Assembly: GCF_002127325.2 (NCBI RefSeq)
Contig: NC_035439.2
Location: 2,112,365-2,176,364 of the forward strand
Length of the DNA: 64,000 bases
DNA from: Helianthus annuus
Lineage: Eukaryota > Streptophyta > Magnoliopsida > Asterales > Asteraceae
Reading direction: 5' to 3'
Under the pieces are notes generated by a model. That model was not told the origin of the DNA. It did not search any database and was given only the letters and a program-made list of their open reading frames with translations. This document shows, piece after piece, positions 1 to 9,476 of the stretch (positions within the stretch are counted from its first letter, which is position 1; each line of letters opens with the position of its first letter). The position numbers and the translations under genes are program-made.

Positions 1-168
1 ATTTTAATGTTGAAGTAAGCATAAATGTTCAAAATTACTCATCTAAGCAACGAAAAAGCTTCCGGGTCAGAAGTCTGCATTTCTTTCTTCGACCCACATA
101 ATATGATCCATTAAGAATTTTAGGTCTAAAAGTTGAAGAAAAAAATTAAAAAAGATGAATATTTAAAA

Positions 169-240
169 TGCGTTTGCCGGGAGTCGAACCCGGGTCTATT
201 GCTTGGAAGGCAATTATCCTAACCGTTGGACTACAAACGC
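169..240 (-). tRNA. tRNA-Gly (anticodon UCC), copy 1
   Basis: Read on the minus strand this folds as a complete 72-nt cloverleaf. The acceptor GCGTTTG pairs with CAAACGC, with discriminator A at 169. The anticodon loop CTTCCAA sits in the stem ATTGC/GCAAT, giving anticodon TCC. The T-arm box B is GGTTCGACTCC. There is no intron and no encoded CCA, as expected for a plant nuclear tRNA gene. A TTTT run (165-168 on the complement) follows directly and would terminate RNA polymerase III. It decodes GGA glycine codons. A second, nearly identical copy lies at 49724. Confidence 0.97.
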
Positions 241-922
241 TTGTTGTGTTTTAAAAAGAATTGTAGGTGTTGTGTTTTAGAAACTAGTTTTATGTTGCAG
301 CTTTTAATAAACTAGAATGAATTATTGACTCTAACCATCACCTTTCTTTAGTCCTTTAAACTGAATGTTTGGGTTATGTTTTGTTTCGACGTAATTCAAA
401 ATTATACGTTTTGAAATTTAGTTTTATGTGTCAGTCTTTGGAGAGCCACTCAACAAATGCTTTTTCGTTTCTAGCTTTTAGCATCTCCAATGCACATGCA
501 AGATAATATTTTACATGATCAGACCCCTCACGTAATGGCCTAAAAAGATCTATAAACACGTTAGTTAATTAACACATCATAGTTTCAAAAAATACTCATT
601 TTCTTTCCAACCATATATCATAAAAATCCTCATATCATACTTTCACATAATTAACATATTTTACATTTGTTTTCATAGTCGGATTGTTTTTTTTTAATCC
701 CAGACTAATTATTTTTATTTCGTATTATCTAAAATAAGAAACTACATTTAACATATGTTTTGGATTTAAATATACATATGTTAAAAACTCCATAATTTAA
801 AAGTTACAAAAACTTAACATTTTAAGTTATGAAATTTCAGAAATTAAACATTACATAATTAAATTAATAGTTTTAAAGCTCTTGGTAATTAGCTTCACAC
901 TCACGTAAAACTTTCGAACCAT
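241..922. other. AT-rich intergenic stretch, nothing recognised
   Basis: Non-coding AT-rich DNA with short runs of A and T. I see no long reading frame, repeat pair or element end here. Confidence 0.6.
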
Positions 923-1023
923 TCAAGTTGAAGTTGAAATTTTGTTAGGGGCTCTATGTTCATAAGTTGGTGGTTTTTCTTCGTCATCACTCGACCAATA
1001 AGATATGATATAACCTCCATTCC
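923..1023 (-). CDS. Candidate terminal exon of an unidentified gene
   Basis: On the minus strand a splice-acceptor-like ATTGCAG ends at 1024. It is followed by an open frame of about 33 residues ending in a TGA at 923. The residues are acidic and proline-rich in the middle (SSDDEEKPP) and end KISTST. I do not recognise the protein. The small hAT element at 1067-1215 would lie in the preceding intron. The reading frame continues through the hAT element only by chance. Splice sites this short occur at random, so this is a weak call. Confidence 0.3.
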
Positions 1024-1066
1024 CTGCAATCATATTATACAGTGTAACACTTGCATACATTATGTC

Positions 1067-1215
1067 CAAGGGCGGATCAAGACCACTTTTGTGGGTTCCT
1101 AGGAACCCGGTTTGAAAAAATGGAAAAATTAACGAGAACTTTGTATGATTTGGAAAAAAATAGTAAAAATCTATCAAAAGGAACCCAGTAAAAAAAGATC
1201 TTAGATCCGTCACTG
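1067..1215. mobile_element. Small non-autonomous hAT-type MITE
   Basis: A 149-bp element flanked by a perfect 8-bp direct repeat, attatgtc, at 1059-1066 and 1216-1223. This is the target duplication length of the hAT superfamily. The ends are imperfect inverted repeats: CAAGGGCGGATC on the left, and CAGTGACGGATC as the complement of the right end (9 of 12 match). The interior is AT-rich without coding capacity, so it would have needed a transposase in trans. Confidence 0.8.
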
Positions 1216-1223
1216 ATTATGTC

Positions 1224-2259
1224 GCTTATTACTTTCAAGCTCCGGTCTTTTCTCTAAATCCCGTACAACTAATTCCCACCTAGCTTTAAGGTCACCTTAG
1301 GCTCTCTAGACATCATTTATGGCTCAGTTAAAAATATATATATTTAACATTCAAAGCTCCACAACTGTGGAAATTCCACGCATCCACAACCACACATGGG
1401 ACTACAACGTGGAGAAGATGTCATGTCGGACCACAACGTGGGATTTCTAAGCCATATCGCACAGCCTTACTATTTTACATTTTATATGAAAAGTTGACAA
1501 CACGACTACTTAGATTATCTCCAACGTTAAGGGCGCTTAAGTGCCCTAGCATTACGTGGGCTGTAATGAGGATGAAGCCCTGCAAAAGGGAAATCCTTCG
1601 GCAAGGGTATTACGGAAGAACAAGTTCTGTGAGATGGAGGGAGGGAGGAGAAAGATTGTGAAGCCCCTGAAAAAGAAGAGAGAGGAAAAAAGAGCTGGTC
1701 AACCGGGCCAATTGCGATAGTGATGGTCGTATATACGAGCCAAGTACCCATGTTATACAAGGAGATACAAATTTTATATATAAGTGGTGGTCAGTGATAG
1801 TATATCAATATCTTTTTCCTACTTATTAGTCGTGGCGATTTATGGTGATGGTTGCGTGCTGGTCATGGACTGGGGGAGAAACCTGCACCGGAGGTGTGAT
1901 GTTCGAGGAAGTGGATGAGGGTATTAGATGTAACAGAAGTATATAAGCAAAAAGCACATTTTACAAATGTGTGAAGATGGTTCGAAGAGTTGGTATGACA
2001 AGTTCTCATGTCGACTTCAAGGGCCAATCCCATAACCCAATGGATCAAACCTTAAAAGCTGAACAATATATCTAACTTTCCATATACATAACAACCACCA
2101 CAACCTACCATTCACCACTGACACACACCATGGATTCATCTCAAATCCAACACCACCAACCACAGCTACCACCAAATGCAGTAACATCAACCGAATCAAT
2201 CAACATATTCATCCAAACAGAGTTCCACTAAAACAGGTTTCCTAGAATCAACATGTTGC
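1224..2259. other. Intergenic stretch without supported genes
   Basis: Only short unconvincing frames are present. A purine-rich patch lies near 1630-1700 and scattered ACGTGG motifs occur near 1380-1440. No element ends or target duplications were found. Confidence 0.5.
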
Positions 2260-2704
2260 ATCTTTACGCCCTCTTAAGTCAAGAAAATATACAATCAAAC
2301 AAAGCAAACAAATTTCTTATACTGTTATGACCCATACCAAATTGATCATTTTCCAAACCGACCTATTACATGAACCCAGTTTAACCAGTTACATGAACAT
2401 GGCCTAAGCTGTCTTTTTTTCCAGGCTTACTTCAGAGGTTTGCATCATTACACACTATAAACTCAAAAGAAATATACCATTGCACAAAACAGTAAACATC
2501 CAACAAAAGTCACAATCTTTAAAAGCATAGTTAACACACAATCAAGCACAATAGGTAAAGACTACAACAAAGTAACAATCTTCAGAACCAAGGGTATGGG
2601 TTTCTAACACAAAACACCCAAAAACCAAGGGTATGGGTTTCTAAGGGCATACTTAAAACTGCAACAAAAGCTGACATGGCAAAGCTCTGTCAACTTCCAC
2701 ATCG
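2260..2704 (-). repeat. Duplicated 3' flank of the terminal exon, copy A
   Basis: This stretch recurs with high similarity at about 50258-50658 (copy C) and, for its second half, at 52266-52476 (copy D). A diverged version lies near 48900-49000 (copy B). On the minus strand it directly follows the stop codon of the small exon at 2705-2791, so it is probably the 3' untranslated and downstream region of a locally duplicated gene. Confidence 0.65.
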
Positions 2705-2791
2705 TCAGATCCTAGCACCGGAACGGGTACTGGCATCCTCACAAGCATTGGGAATGGTATGCAACGCTTCAGCATACCTATTTGCCTTCAC
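2705..2791 (-). CDS. Putative terminal exon of an unidentified duplicated gene, copy A
   Basis: An 87-nt open segment follows a canonical acceptor (TTCTTCAG ending at 2792) on the minus strand. It encodes 28 residues, beginning VKANRYAEAL and ending SGARI, then TGA at 2705. The same 87-nt exon is found at 50659-50745 and 52477-52563, and a diverged end at 49001. Copies A and C differ at six sites, three of them silent third-position changes, which hints at past constraint. I do not recognise the family. Upstream exons were not found, so this copy is probably a fragment. Confidence 0.4.
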   Translation of the reverse strand: MKANRYAEALHTIPNACEDASTRSGARI

Positions 2792-2898
2792 CTGAAGAAT
2801 TATAACAGGTGAGCATGCCACATATGGTAGTAGAAACAAACAGAATATAGTGTTTACAACTGTGAAATATAGGAATATAAGAAATGAATGCAAGCCCA

Positions 2899-2903
<5 letters not shown>

Positions 2904-2931
<28 letters not shown>
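2904..2931. repeat. (GA)n microsatellite
   Basis: About 14 uninterrupted GA units. The duplicated host segment has an interrupted GA tract in the same place at 60614-60646. Confidence 0.95.
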
Positions 2932-3317
2932 TACTTAAGTGTTAATTGTAATTTGTAGCTTTAGGTCCATTTTGAACATGAGTACAGTGTTGTGATTCCA
3001 ACAGGTAATTGAATGGCCAAAGATAATAGGGAGACTAAAAAGAATTTTAGAGAGATACACACTGAGACTATTTTGTATATCTTTTCTGAAACATAAGATG
3101 ACTTACAAACACTATAAATACTCAAAGATAAATAACTACCCACTACAAATAGTGACCCGTTACTAAGATCATGCACTCTGGACCACTACATGTAACAACC
3201 ATGTAAAAAAATTTAAAAAGTGCAACTTAAATTAATTAAACATGCAGACAGGGGTGTGCATGGGTCGGTTTTGGCCCAAAACTAAAACCATAACCATAAC
3301 CATAACCATAACCGTGA

Positions 3318-3697
3318 TAAACTTAGTTATGTTTTTATCTATTATTTGTAATATACTTATTCGTAGGTAACATATGATAAGTGAACAATTAAGTTAGATA
3401 GTATGTTATGATATGTAATAAGCGGTTATTAGCGGGAAACAAATTCAAATAACTGTCACCACAGTTACCCGCCAAAGATAACCGCCAAACTCTTATGTAT
3501 TTAATCGGGTTGCCGGCAAACATGTTGGGTTACCAAGACAGTCTCAGTTACAAGGAAATTGTCCACTTTCATTCTATCACTTTTGCTTGTATTCTCTGCA
3601 TAATCTTGATATTAAACATGGCTGCAAGTCTCGTACATGTTTCCGCTGCATCTGTAAGTTCTTATGCACGAGACAAACAAGATCCGGATGTCCAACA
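3318..3697 (+). repeat. 5' LTR of the ARID retroelement (first 13 bases missing)
   Basis: Matches the right LTR from its position 16384 onward and ends in CCAACA. The right LTR begins TGTTAGAATT. Here that start is replaced by flanking sequence ccgtgata. Confidence 0.9.
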
Positions 3698-3700
3698 AAG

Positions 3701-3713
3701 TGGTATCAGAGCC
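3701..3713 (+). other. tRNA-iMet primer binding site of the ARID retroelement
   Basis: TGGTATCAGAGCC lies three bases after the LTR end. It is complementary to the 3' end of plant initiator tRNA-Met and matches the sites of the other elements in this window. Confidence 0.92.
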
Positions 3714-3755
3714 ACTACAAGATCTGATGCGGAGATTAAACCAACCGCCACATCA

Positions 3756-5162
3756 ATGCCTTGTCAACATTGCATTGATGAGAAGAACGAAAGAAAACGA
3801 TGAACTCGACGTGAACGATTATGTTACTATTGCCATATGCCTGGTCATCAGATTTACACGTGTAAATCCAAGGAGAATGATGAAGAGTCGCAACTTATTC
3901 GACAAGTGATTAATACCAGAACGAGGACTCAAGATGAGGAAGTGCATTGCCGAGAAGAGATGGTTGTTACAGGAACCGACGGTGGGCAATGGAAAGATAT
4001 CTGGTATGTCAACCCGACATTCAAACATCAGTATGTGAACAACATAGATGTTTTTAAGCGTGTAAAACATATTATGGGGGTAGAAACGAGATCCGGAATG
4101 AATAACTTCTTATTCATCCGAGGAGTGGGCATAGTTGAAATGAAAATGGGAAACGAAACACTGAGCGTTCCTAGTGTTTTCTACTCGCCGGACATTAATC
4201 GAAACGTTCTAAGTCTTGAACAATTAACTCTTCAAGGCTTTACGGTTCGACGATCCGGCGATACATGCAAAATATTTCCCATGTTCTCATCTCCGGTGAT
4301 GAACACAAGAAATGATGTGACGGGGATAACAAAAGAGGAGGAACTGGGAATGAAAGAGAAAGAAAGGCTGAAAAATATGTGTGGTATAAATGACGAATTC
4401 AAGAACGATTACTTGAATTCGTATTTCGAAACTCTAAATGTTACGGATGAAACAGAAGTTGATTGGAATCTAATGATCCTAAAATCATTAGAATTCCACG
4501 AGTTTGAAGATTGTAAAGCGCTGATCGATATGCTTGATGATCGTGAATACGTGTTCAAGTATAGGTTTGATCTGCAAAAGAAATTCGAAGAGTTGGTTAA
4601 ATGGTTTCTAAATGATTATTTAGGGATCACTCATAGACCAATTCCACCGTACACCATGGATCAACAGAAAATAGATTTACTGAATCTATATATGTTGGTT
4701 GATAAAGATGGAGGGTATCGTAGTGTTACAACAGAAAATATGTGGCCGATCATTGCAAAGGATTTGGGTTTGGAATATAAAGATGGTGATTTCATACGGG
4801 TAATATATGCGATGTATCTAGACTGTCTAGAATACTACTACAAATTCAAAACGGTTCAAAGAATGGTGCATGATAAGGAAGTAATAAATGAAGACGCTGA
4901 ATCCTCAAAGAGAAACCACAGGAAGACTAGAAGTGAAGACATGGACGGCTGCAACAATACTGCAGGAGGAGAGCACCGTGAAGTTGAATCAACTCAAGCT
5001 GCGTTTTTTGCAAGAATTAGGGACGATGACGATAACTGGAATCAAATGAAGAAACGGAAAAGATTCAACTTCAACCAAGCAAAAAGGGCCGTTGAAGAAG
5101 CCAACCGAAGTGTAATGAAGCAGGCTCACAAATGTAGGTCCCTCGCGGAGGATGAGGTTTAA
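3756..5162 (+). pseudogene. Zinc knuckle / dead protease-like / ARID protein of the retroelement
   Basis: The first ATG after the primer site is at 3756. An in-frame TGA at 3801 interrupts the frame after 15 codons. Immediately beyond it lies a zinc knuckle, CYYCHMPGHQIYTC (CX2CX4HX4C). Counting from the next Met at 3837 (441 residues), residues 52-137 resemble a Copia protease region (start WYVN, end NRNVLSLEQLTLQGF). The catalytic D-S/T-G is replaced by N-P-T, so it should not cleave. Residues about 247-340 form an ARID domain, a helical DNA-binding module, with the LYMLVDKDGGY core and a conserved W at 303. The tail is basic. SIRE element 1 entered at 5133, so residues after about 432 are LTR-encoded. 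The original frame would have ended within five codons in the right flank at 16348-16362. Binding to DNA is an inference from the family. Confidence 0.82.
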
Positions 5163-5788
5163 CCTTAACCTTGTTATAGTAACACACTAGCGAGTGCGGA
5201 ATCCAAGCTAGTATGCAAACCGAGTTGAGACAAGCATAAACACAAAACACACAAGATTCACCGATTAACACCACTTGTATTAATGCGAATGAAGGTTCCG
5301 GTTACAAGCACAATGTTTACAAATCTGTTTTGCAAACTCTCTAATGTGTGTGTGTGTTCTTGACAGAAAACTCTCTCTATCTCTCGAGTCTGTCTTTCTG
5401 TCTGTGTGCCTCCAAGTCTGAACTGAAAAGAACACACTGCATGGGTATTTATACCCAAACACAGGTAGTCTGTCCGAAGGATCATCAAGGCTGATCGAAG
5501 GATCCGATAGATGATCGAAGGATCATCTATCGAAGTCAAACCTGTCGAAGGACCTATGTATATCTCGAAGGATGATCTGTCGAGATTCATCTTTCGAGCT
5601 CATCGAAGGATCTAAACTATCCTTTGATGAGACATCCTTCGGCACAGACATTTTACATTCATGCACAAACTGTTTGGCCAAGTCAAACTAGGAGGATAGT
5701 TGACTTGGTCAAACTTACAAGACTAACATAGACATCGTTTTACATCGAGACCGAATACAGACAAAGTACAGACACAAGTGCACCAACA
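5133..5788 (-). repeat. 3' LTR of SIRE element 1
   Basis: Bounded by TGTAGG and CCAACA on the plus strand, so TGTTGG...CCTACA in the element's sense. The part upstream of the TATA box carries about seven copies of a CGAAGGAT-type motif in both orientations (5473-5640). Confidence 0.95.
5446..5453 (-). promoter_or_regulatory. TATA box of the SIRE element 1 LTR (3' copy)
   Basis: TATAAATA inside the palindrome GGGTATAAATACCC on the minus strand. The same site occurs at 16000-16007 in the 5' LTR, where it would drive the element. Confidence 0.75.
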
Positions 5789-5801
5789 AACTCCCCCTTG
5801 G
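5789..5801 (-). other. Polypurine tract of SIRE element 1
   Basis: CCAAGGGGGAGTT on the minus strand abuts the 3' LTR and would prime plus-strand DNA synthesis. Confidence 0.85.
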
Positions 5802-6914
5802 CTGTAGCTTTGTCTCGATCTTGATCATCTTTGATCTTCGTGTCTTCAAGTCTCGGATGTCCTTTCAGGTCTTCAATGTCGGAGGATCTTCAAAGTCTTC
5901 ACGTCTTGAAAGCAGAAAGTGTATCAACAAACTACCCGTATCATGTAGGAAGTGTGTTGACAAACTCCCCCTTAACATAAGCTCCCCCTTGAGTTATGCT
6001 CGTGAATGACTTGATTTTCAATGCTTAAGATCCTTGTGGTGTTGATGATGGTCAGCGGCAACTCGATCATCTTCATCTTTTGAGTGCCTTCACGTCGTGT
6101 CTTCATTCCAAAGCTTGTCATCGACCATGTTCTCCTAGCCTTTAGAATCTGCACATGCAAGAAATCTAAACGCGTAATGAGAACAACTGCTTGGAATAGT
6201 TAGTATAAACAAATGACACACGAATGACCATGTCACAATCAAACACCATCCGACAGTTTGAAAGTTAAATAAATTTCTCAATTTTAGATTTAACTTTCAA
6301 AACTTGCAAATTTCGTCCGTTTATGAAGATTTAGTCAATTCGGTTTTCGTTCAGGTTTCAGGTAATGAAGACTCGAGCTCCAACATCGTACGATCGAAAA
6401 TAAAGTAGAAATAAAATCTTTTTGGCTTTTACAAAGTTTATATTAAAACTCACCTAAAATCTTTTTGGTATTTTTGGAATTAAAAGACAACAATTTTAAT
6501 ATCCTTTGAGTGTTATCAAACGACATCACCGCTAATGTCGTGCTGATATGCACCAAACGACGAAACTGTTTAAAAATAAAACAATAAAAGTTTAGCAGTA
6601 AATAAATATATACAGACATTCTTTTTGCGAGTTTCGAGGGTAGGAGAATCATATCAGTGTACGGTCATGCCAAAACACTCTTGTTGTTCAGTTAGTTAAC
6701 ATTAAGATAAGCATCCTATAACAATTATCGGTATTGTTGTCCACTTAAGCTCAACTTATCAGATGTAATCATGGCGAGGGGATACGTTAAGGTATGATTT
6801 ATACTTACTGACCGGTGTTCATCCACATCACGACACATTCCCGTATCAAGGTATGCACGAGAATTCATCTTACCGGTGAGTATACCGATTATCATCTGTT
6901 TGACCGTATAAGAT

Positions 6915-7130
6915 GTGAGATACTCACTTATTTTGATTTGAAAACAAGCCCTATGTGATATAATCACTTATTGATGAGGAACTTGATTGTCATATGCATG
7001 AGGGCACAGGAGCAAGTCCGTGAACAGGTCAGTACTTCCGTACAGCAGAGAGACGAACTTGACTCCTGGATAAATGTGATATTTTATCACTTATTTGTTT
7101 GGACATGTGATTGTTTATCACTTATTGAGG
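6915..7130 (-). repeat. Four reiterated GTGATA/TATCAC hairpins
   Basis: Four variants of a short inverted repeat, each followed on the plus strand by CACTTATT, start near 6917, 6955, 7076 and 7106 (for example GTGATATTTTATCAC). The same set recurs in element 2 (37290-37505) and element 3 (54350-54565). Confidence 0.75.
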
Positions 7131-7652
7131 TCGAATGCAGTATGTAATATGTACACGTATGTATAGTATCATGGAAGATCTAGACTTGCGTCCCCGTTAT
7201 TTTTTTTTTTCGTAAAAGATACAACCATGATACCCAGATGATAAGCAGCATAAAGACCGAATATCTCAAAACCTCGGCAATCTATCAAACGAAATTTCGG
7301 TACTAAGACCATATGCCAATGAATGGTTCCCACCTGGTCTTCAGTCGATTTAAGATTTATATCTCCCTGCACACTTTAAAATGATTGTGAGCCTACCGAT
7401 ACATCTTATATAGAGCTGCTTATCGTTTTTCATTTAAGATTTAAAGAGGTTTGAATAGACCACTGATGTACTATCATTTTCTCTTTTGCTCGCCAGGAAA
7501 CTCATTTTTGTTTTTCTATTGTTTTTGTGTTTTTGAAATTTTTCGATGTTTTTGGATTTTCCGATTTTTGGATTTACTCCCCCTAAAATCAATAAACTAT
7601 GACAAATTTAAAAACACAAAGGTATTTACAAAAATGATTTTCCGATGTTGGT

Positions 7653-9476
7653 TTACTCTTGCTTGACCTTAATGCCGTTTACCAATAATAAAAAGTCAAA
7701 TCTTGATTTGTCAAATGCTTTGGTAAAAAGGTCGGCACGTTGGTCATCGGTGTGGACCTTAACAACATCGATTAGCCTTTTCTCAAAGCAATCACGTATG
7801 AAGTGATATTTGATTTCGATGTGTTTGGTCTTTGAGTGCTGCACAGGATTTCTAGTGATCTGTAAAGCAGCAGAATTATCAACGTAAATAGGAGTAGTTA
7901 GGAATTCAAAACCGTAGTCCCGCAATTGTTGTTGGATCCAAAGAACTTGGGAGCAACAACTTGAGGCAGCAATGTATTCAGCTTCGCATGTTGATGTAGC
8001 GACGCACGTCTGCTTCTTGCACTGCCATGTGACTAGGCGATTTCCTAAAAACTGACATCCAGCCGTTGTGGATTTGCCGTCGATTTTGCATCCGCCATGA
8101 TCAGAATCACTGAATGCGATCAAGTCAAAGTTATTATCCCTAGGGTACCATAGACCGGTGTCAGGGTAACCCTTCAAATAACGAAAAATCCTTTTTACAG
8201 CTGCAAGATGTGAGGCCTTCGGGTTGACTTGATATCTGGCAAGCAGGCACGTTGGGTACATTATGTCTGGCCTTGATGCTGTGAGGTACATAAGAGATCC
8301 GATCATTGCGCGGTAGTATGAGGGGCTAACAGCTTCACCCTTCAAGTCTGGAGTAATTCCGTGATTTTGTGGCAGTGGGGTACCAATGGGCGTTGCATCA
8401 GACATCTGGAACCGGCTCAAGATGTCACCAACATATTTAGTCTGATGGATGAATATCCCAGACTCAGTTTGTTGCACTTGTAGGCCCAAGAAAAAGGTCA
8501 TTTCCCCCATAGCACTCATCTCGAATTTATCCTGCATAATGCGCTCGAAATTCCTACACAAGACATCATTAGTAGAACCAAAAATAATATCATCAACATA
8601 TACCTGTACCAGAAGAAGATCTCCATCTTGTACTTTGATGAAGAGAGTACAATCGATAAGACCTCTTCGAAAACCGTTCTCCAGCAGATAGGTAGATAAG
8701 GTTGCATACCAAGCTCGCGGTGCTTGATGAAGACCATAGAGAGCTTTGTTGAGCAACCAAACCCGATCGGGATGGACAGGATCTTCAAAACCTGGGGGCT
8801 GTTCGACGTACACCTCTTCTTCAACCACACCATGTAAGAATGCACTTTTGACGTCCATCTGGTAAACCTTGAATCCTTTGAATGAGGCATAAGCCAGAAA
8901 GATCCGAATTGCTTCCAGACGTGCAACAGGTGCATAGACTTCGTTGTAGTCGATCCCTTCTATCTGACGAAAACCTTGAACGACTAAACGTGCTTTGTTC
9001 CAAATAACCACTCCACGATCGTCTTTCTTGCATTTGAAGACCCATCGAGTGCCAATTTTCTTGTAGTTCTCAGGTCTTTCAACAAGCTTCCAAACACCAA
9101 GCTTTTGAAATTGCTGTAATTCTTCCTGCATGGCTTCAACCCAAGCACTATCTTTCAACGCTTCTTTCCACAATTTTGGTTCTTCTTGTGACACGTAACA
9201 CGCGAAGGACCAGTCATTTTGTTGACCAGATTCTCTTATAGCTGAATACAAACCAGCATTCCGGTTGTTTCTCAGCTGATTACGCGTCTGCACACCACGA
9301 TGGACATCTCCTATAATATTCTGCTGGGGGTGGGTATCATGAATCCTCATTTCAGGATTTTCTGGCACACGTGCATTGATACCCAAATTGGTAAGATTAA
9401 GATCAACAACCAACTCCACACCAGGAATGTGTGTAGAGGTGGATGCATTCCCTTCAGCAGTGTCTACATTCTGCAT
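7653..9476 (-). pseudogene. SIRE element 1 pol, reverse transcriptase and RNase H part
   Basis: A 607-codon frame covering the Copia reverse transcriptase (residues about 100-350) with the catalytic YVDD at 293-296. RNase H follows (about 452-590), with acidic residues in FSDSD (457/459), CEAEYIA (498/500) and YVDN (533). It ends KVKQE. It copies element RNA into DNA inside cytoplasmic particles. It lies in a different frame from the integrase part because of an indel near 9610; its true upstream limit is that frameshift, not the Met used here. The domain itself looks undamaged. Confidence 0.93.

Larger units (their letters stand above)
5789..7652 (-). other. Long conserved 3' noncoding region of SIRE element 1
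   Basis: About 1.86 kb between the pol stop and the 3' LTR, without a convincing reading frame. SIRE-type elements often carry an envelope-like third frame here; I looked for one and do not see it. The region is nonetheless strongly conserved with 36259-38024 and 53354-55079 in elements 2 and 3. It holds extra AGGGGGAG purine tracts (5964-5973, 5982-5990, 7576-7584) and a set of small hairpins near 6915-7130. Confidence 0.8.

Noticed and set aside
1527..1760. 77-codon frame near 1.6 kb
   Set aside because: Arises from a purine-rich patch on the other strand; no recognisable domain or related copy in the window.
3286..3314. Interstitial telomere repeat
   Set aside because: The unit is ccataa, not the plant CCCTAAA, and it belongs to the hAT element interior.
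3495..3803. Open frame of 102 codons starting in the ARID element LTR
   Set aside because: The start lies in the LTR upstream of the primer site. Only the part after 3756 belongs to the ARID protein frame.
5789..7652. Possible envelope-like third gene of the SIRE elements
   Set aside because: No frame longer than about 80 codons is shared by the three elements, and no signal peptide or membrane segment pattern is conserved.
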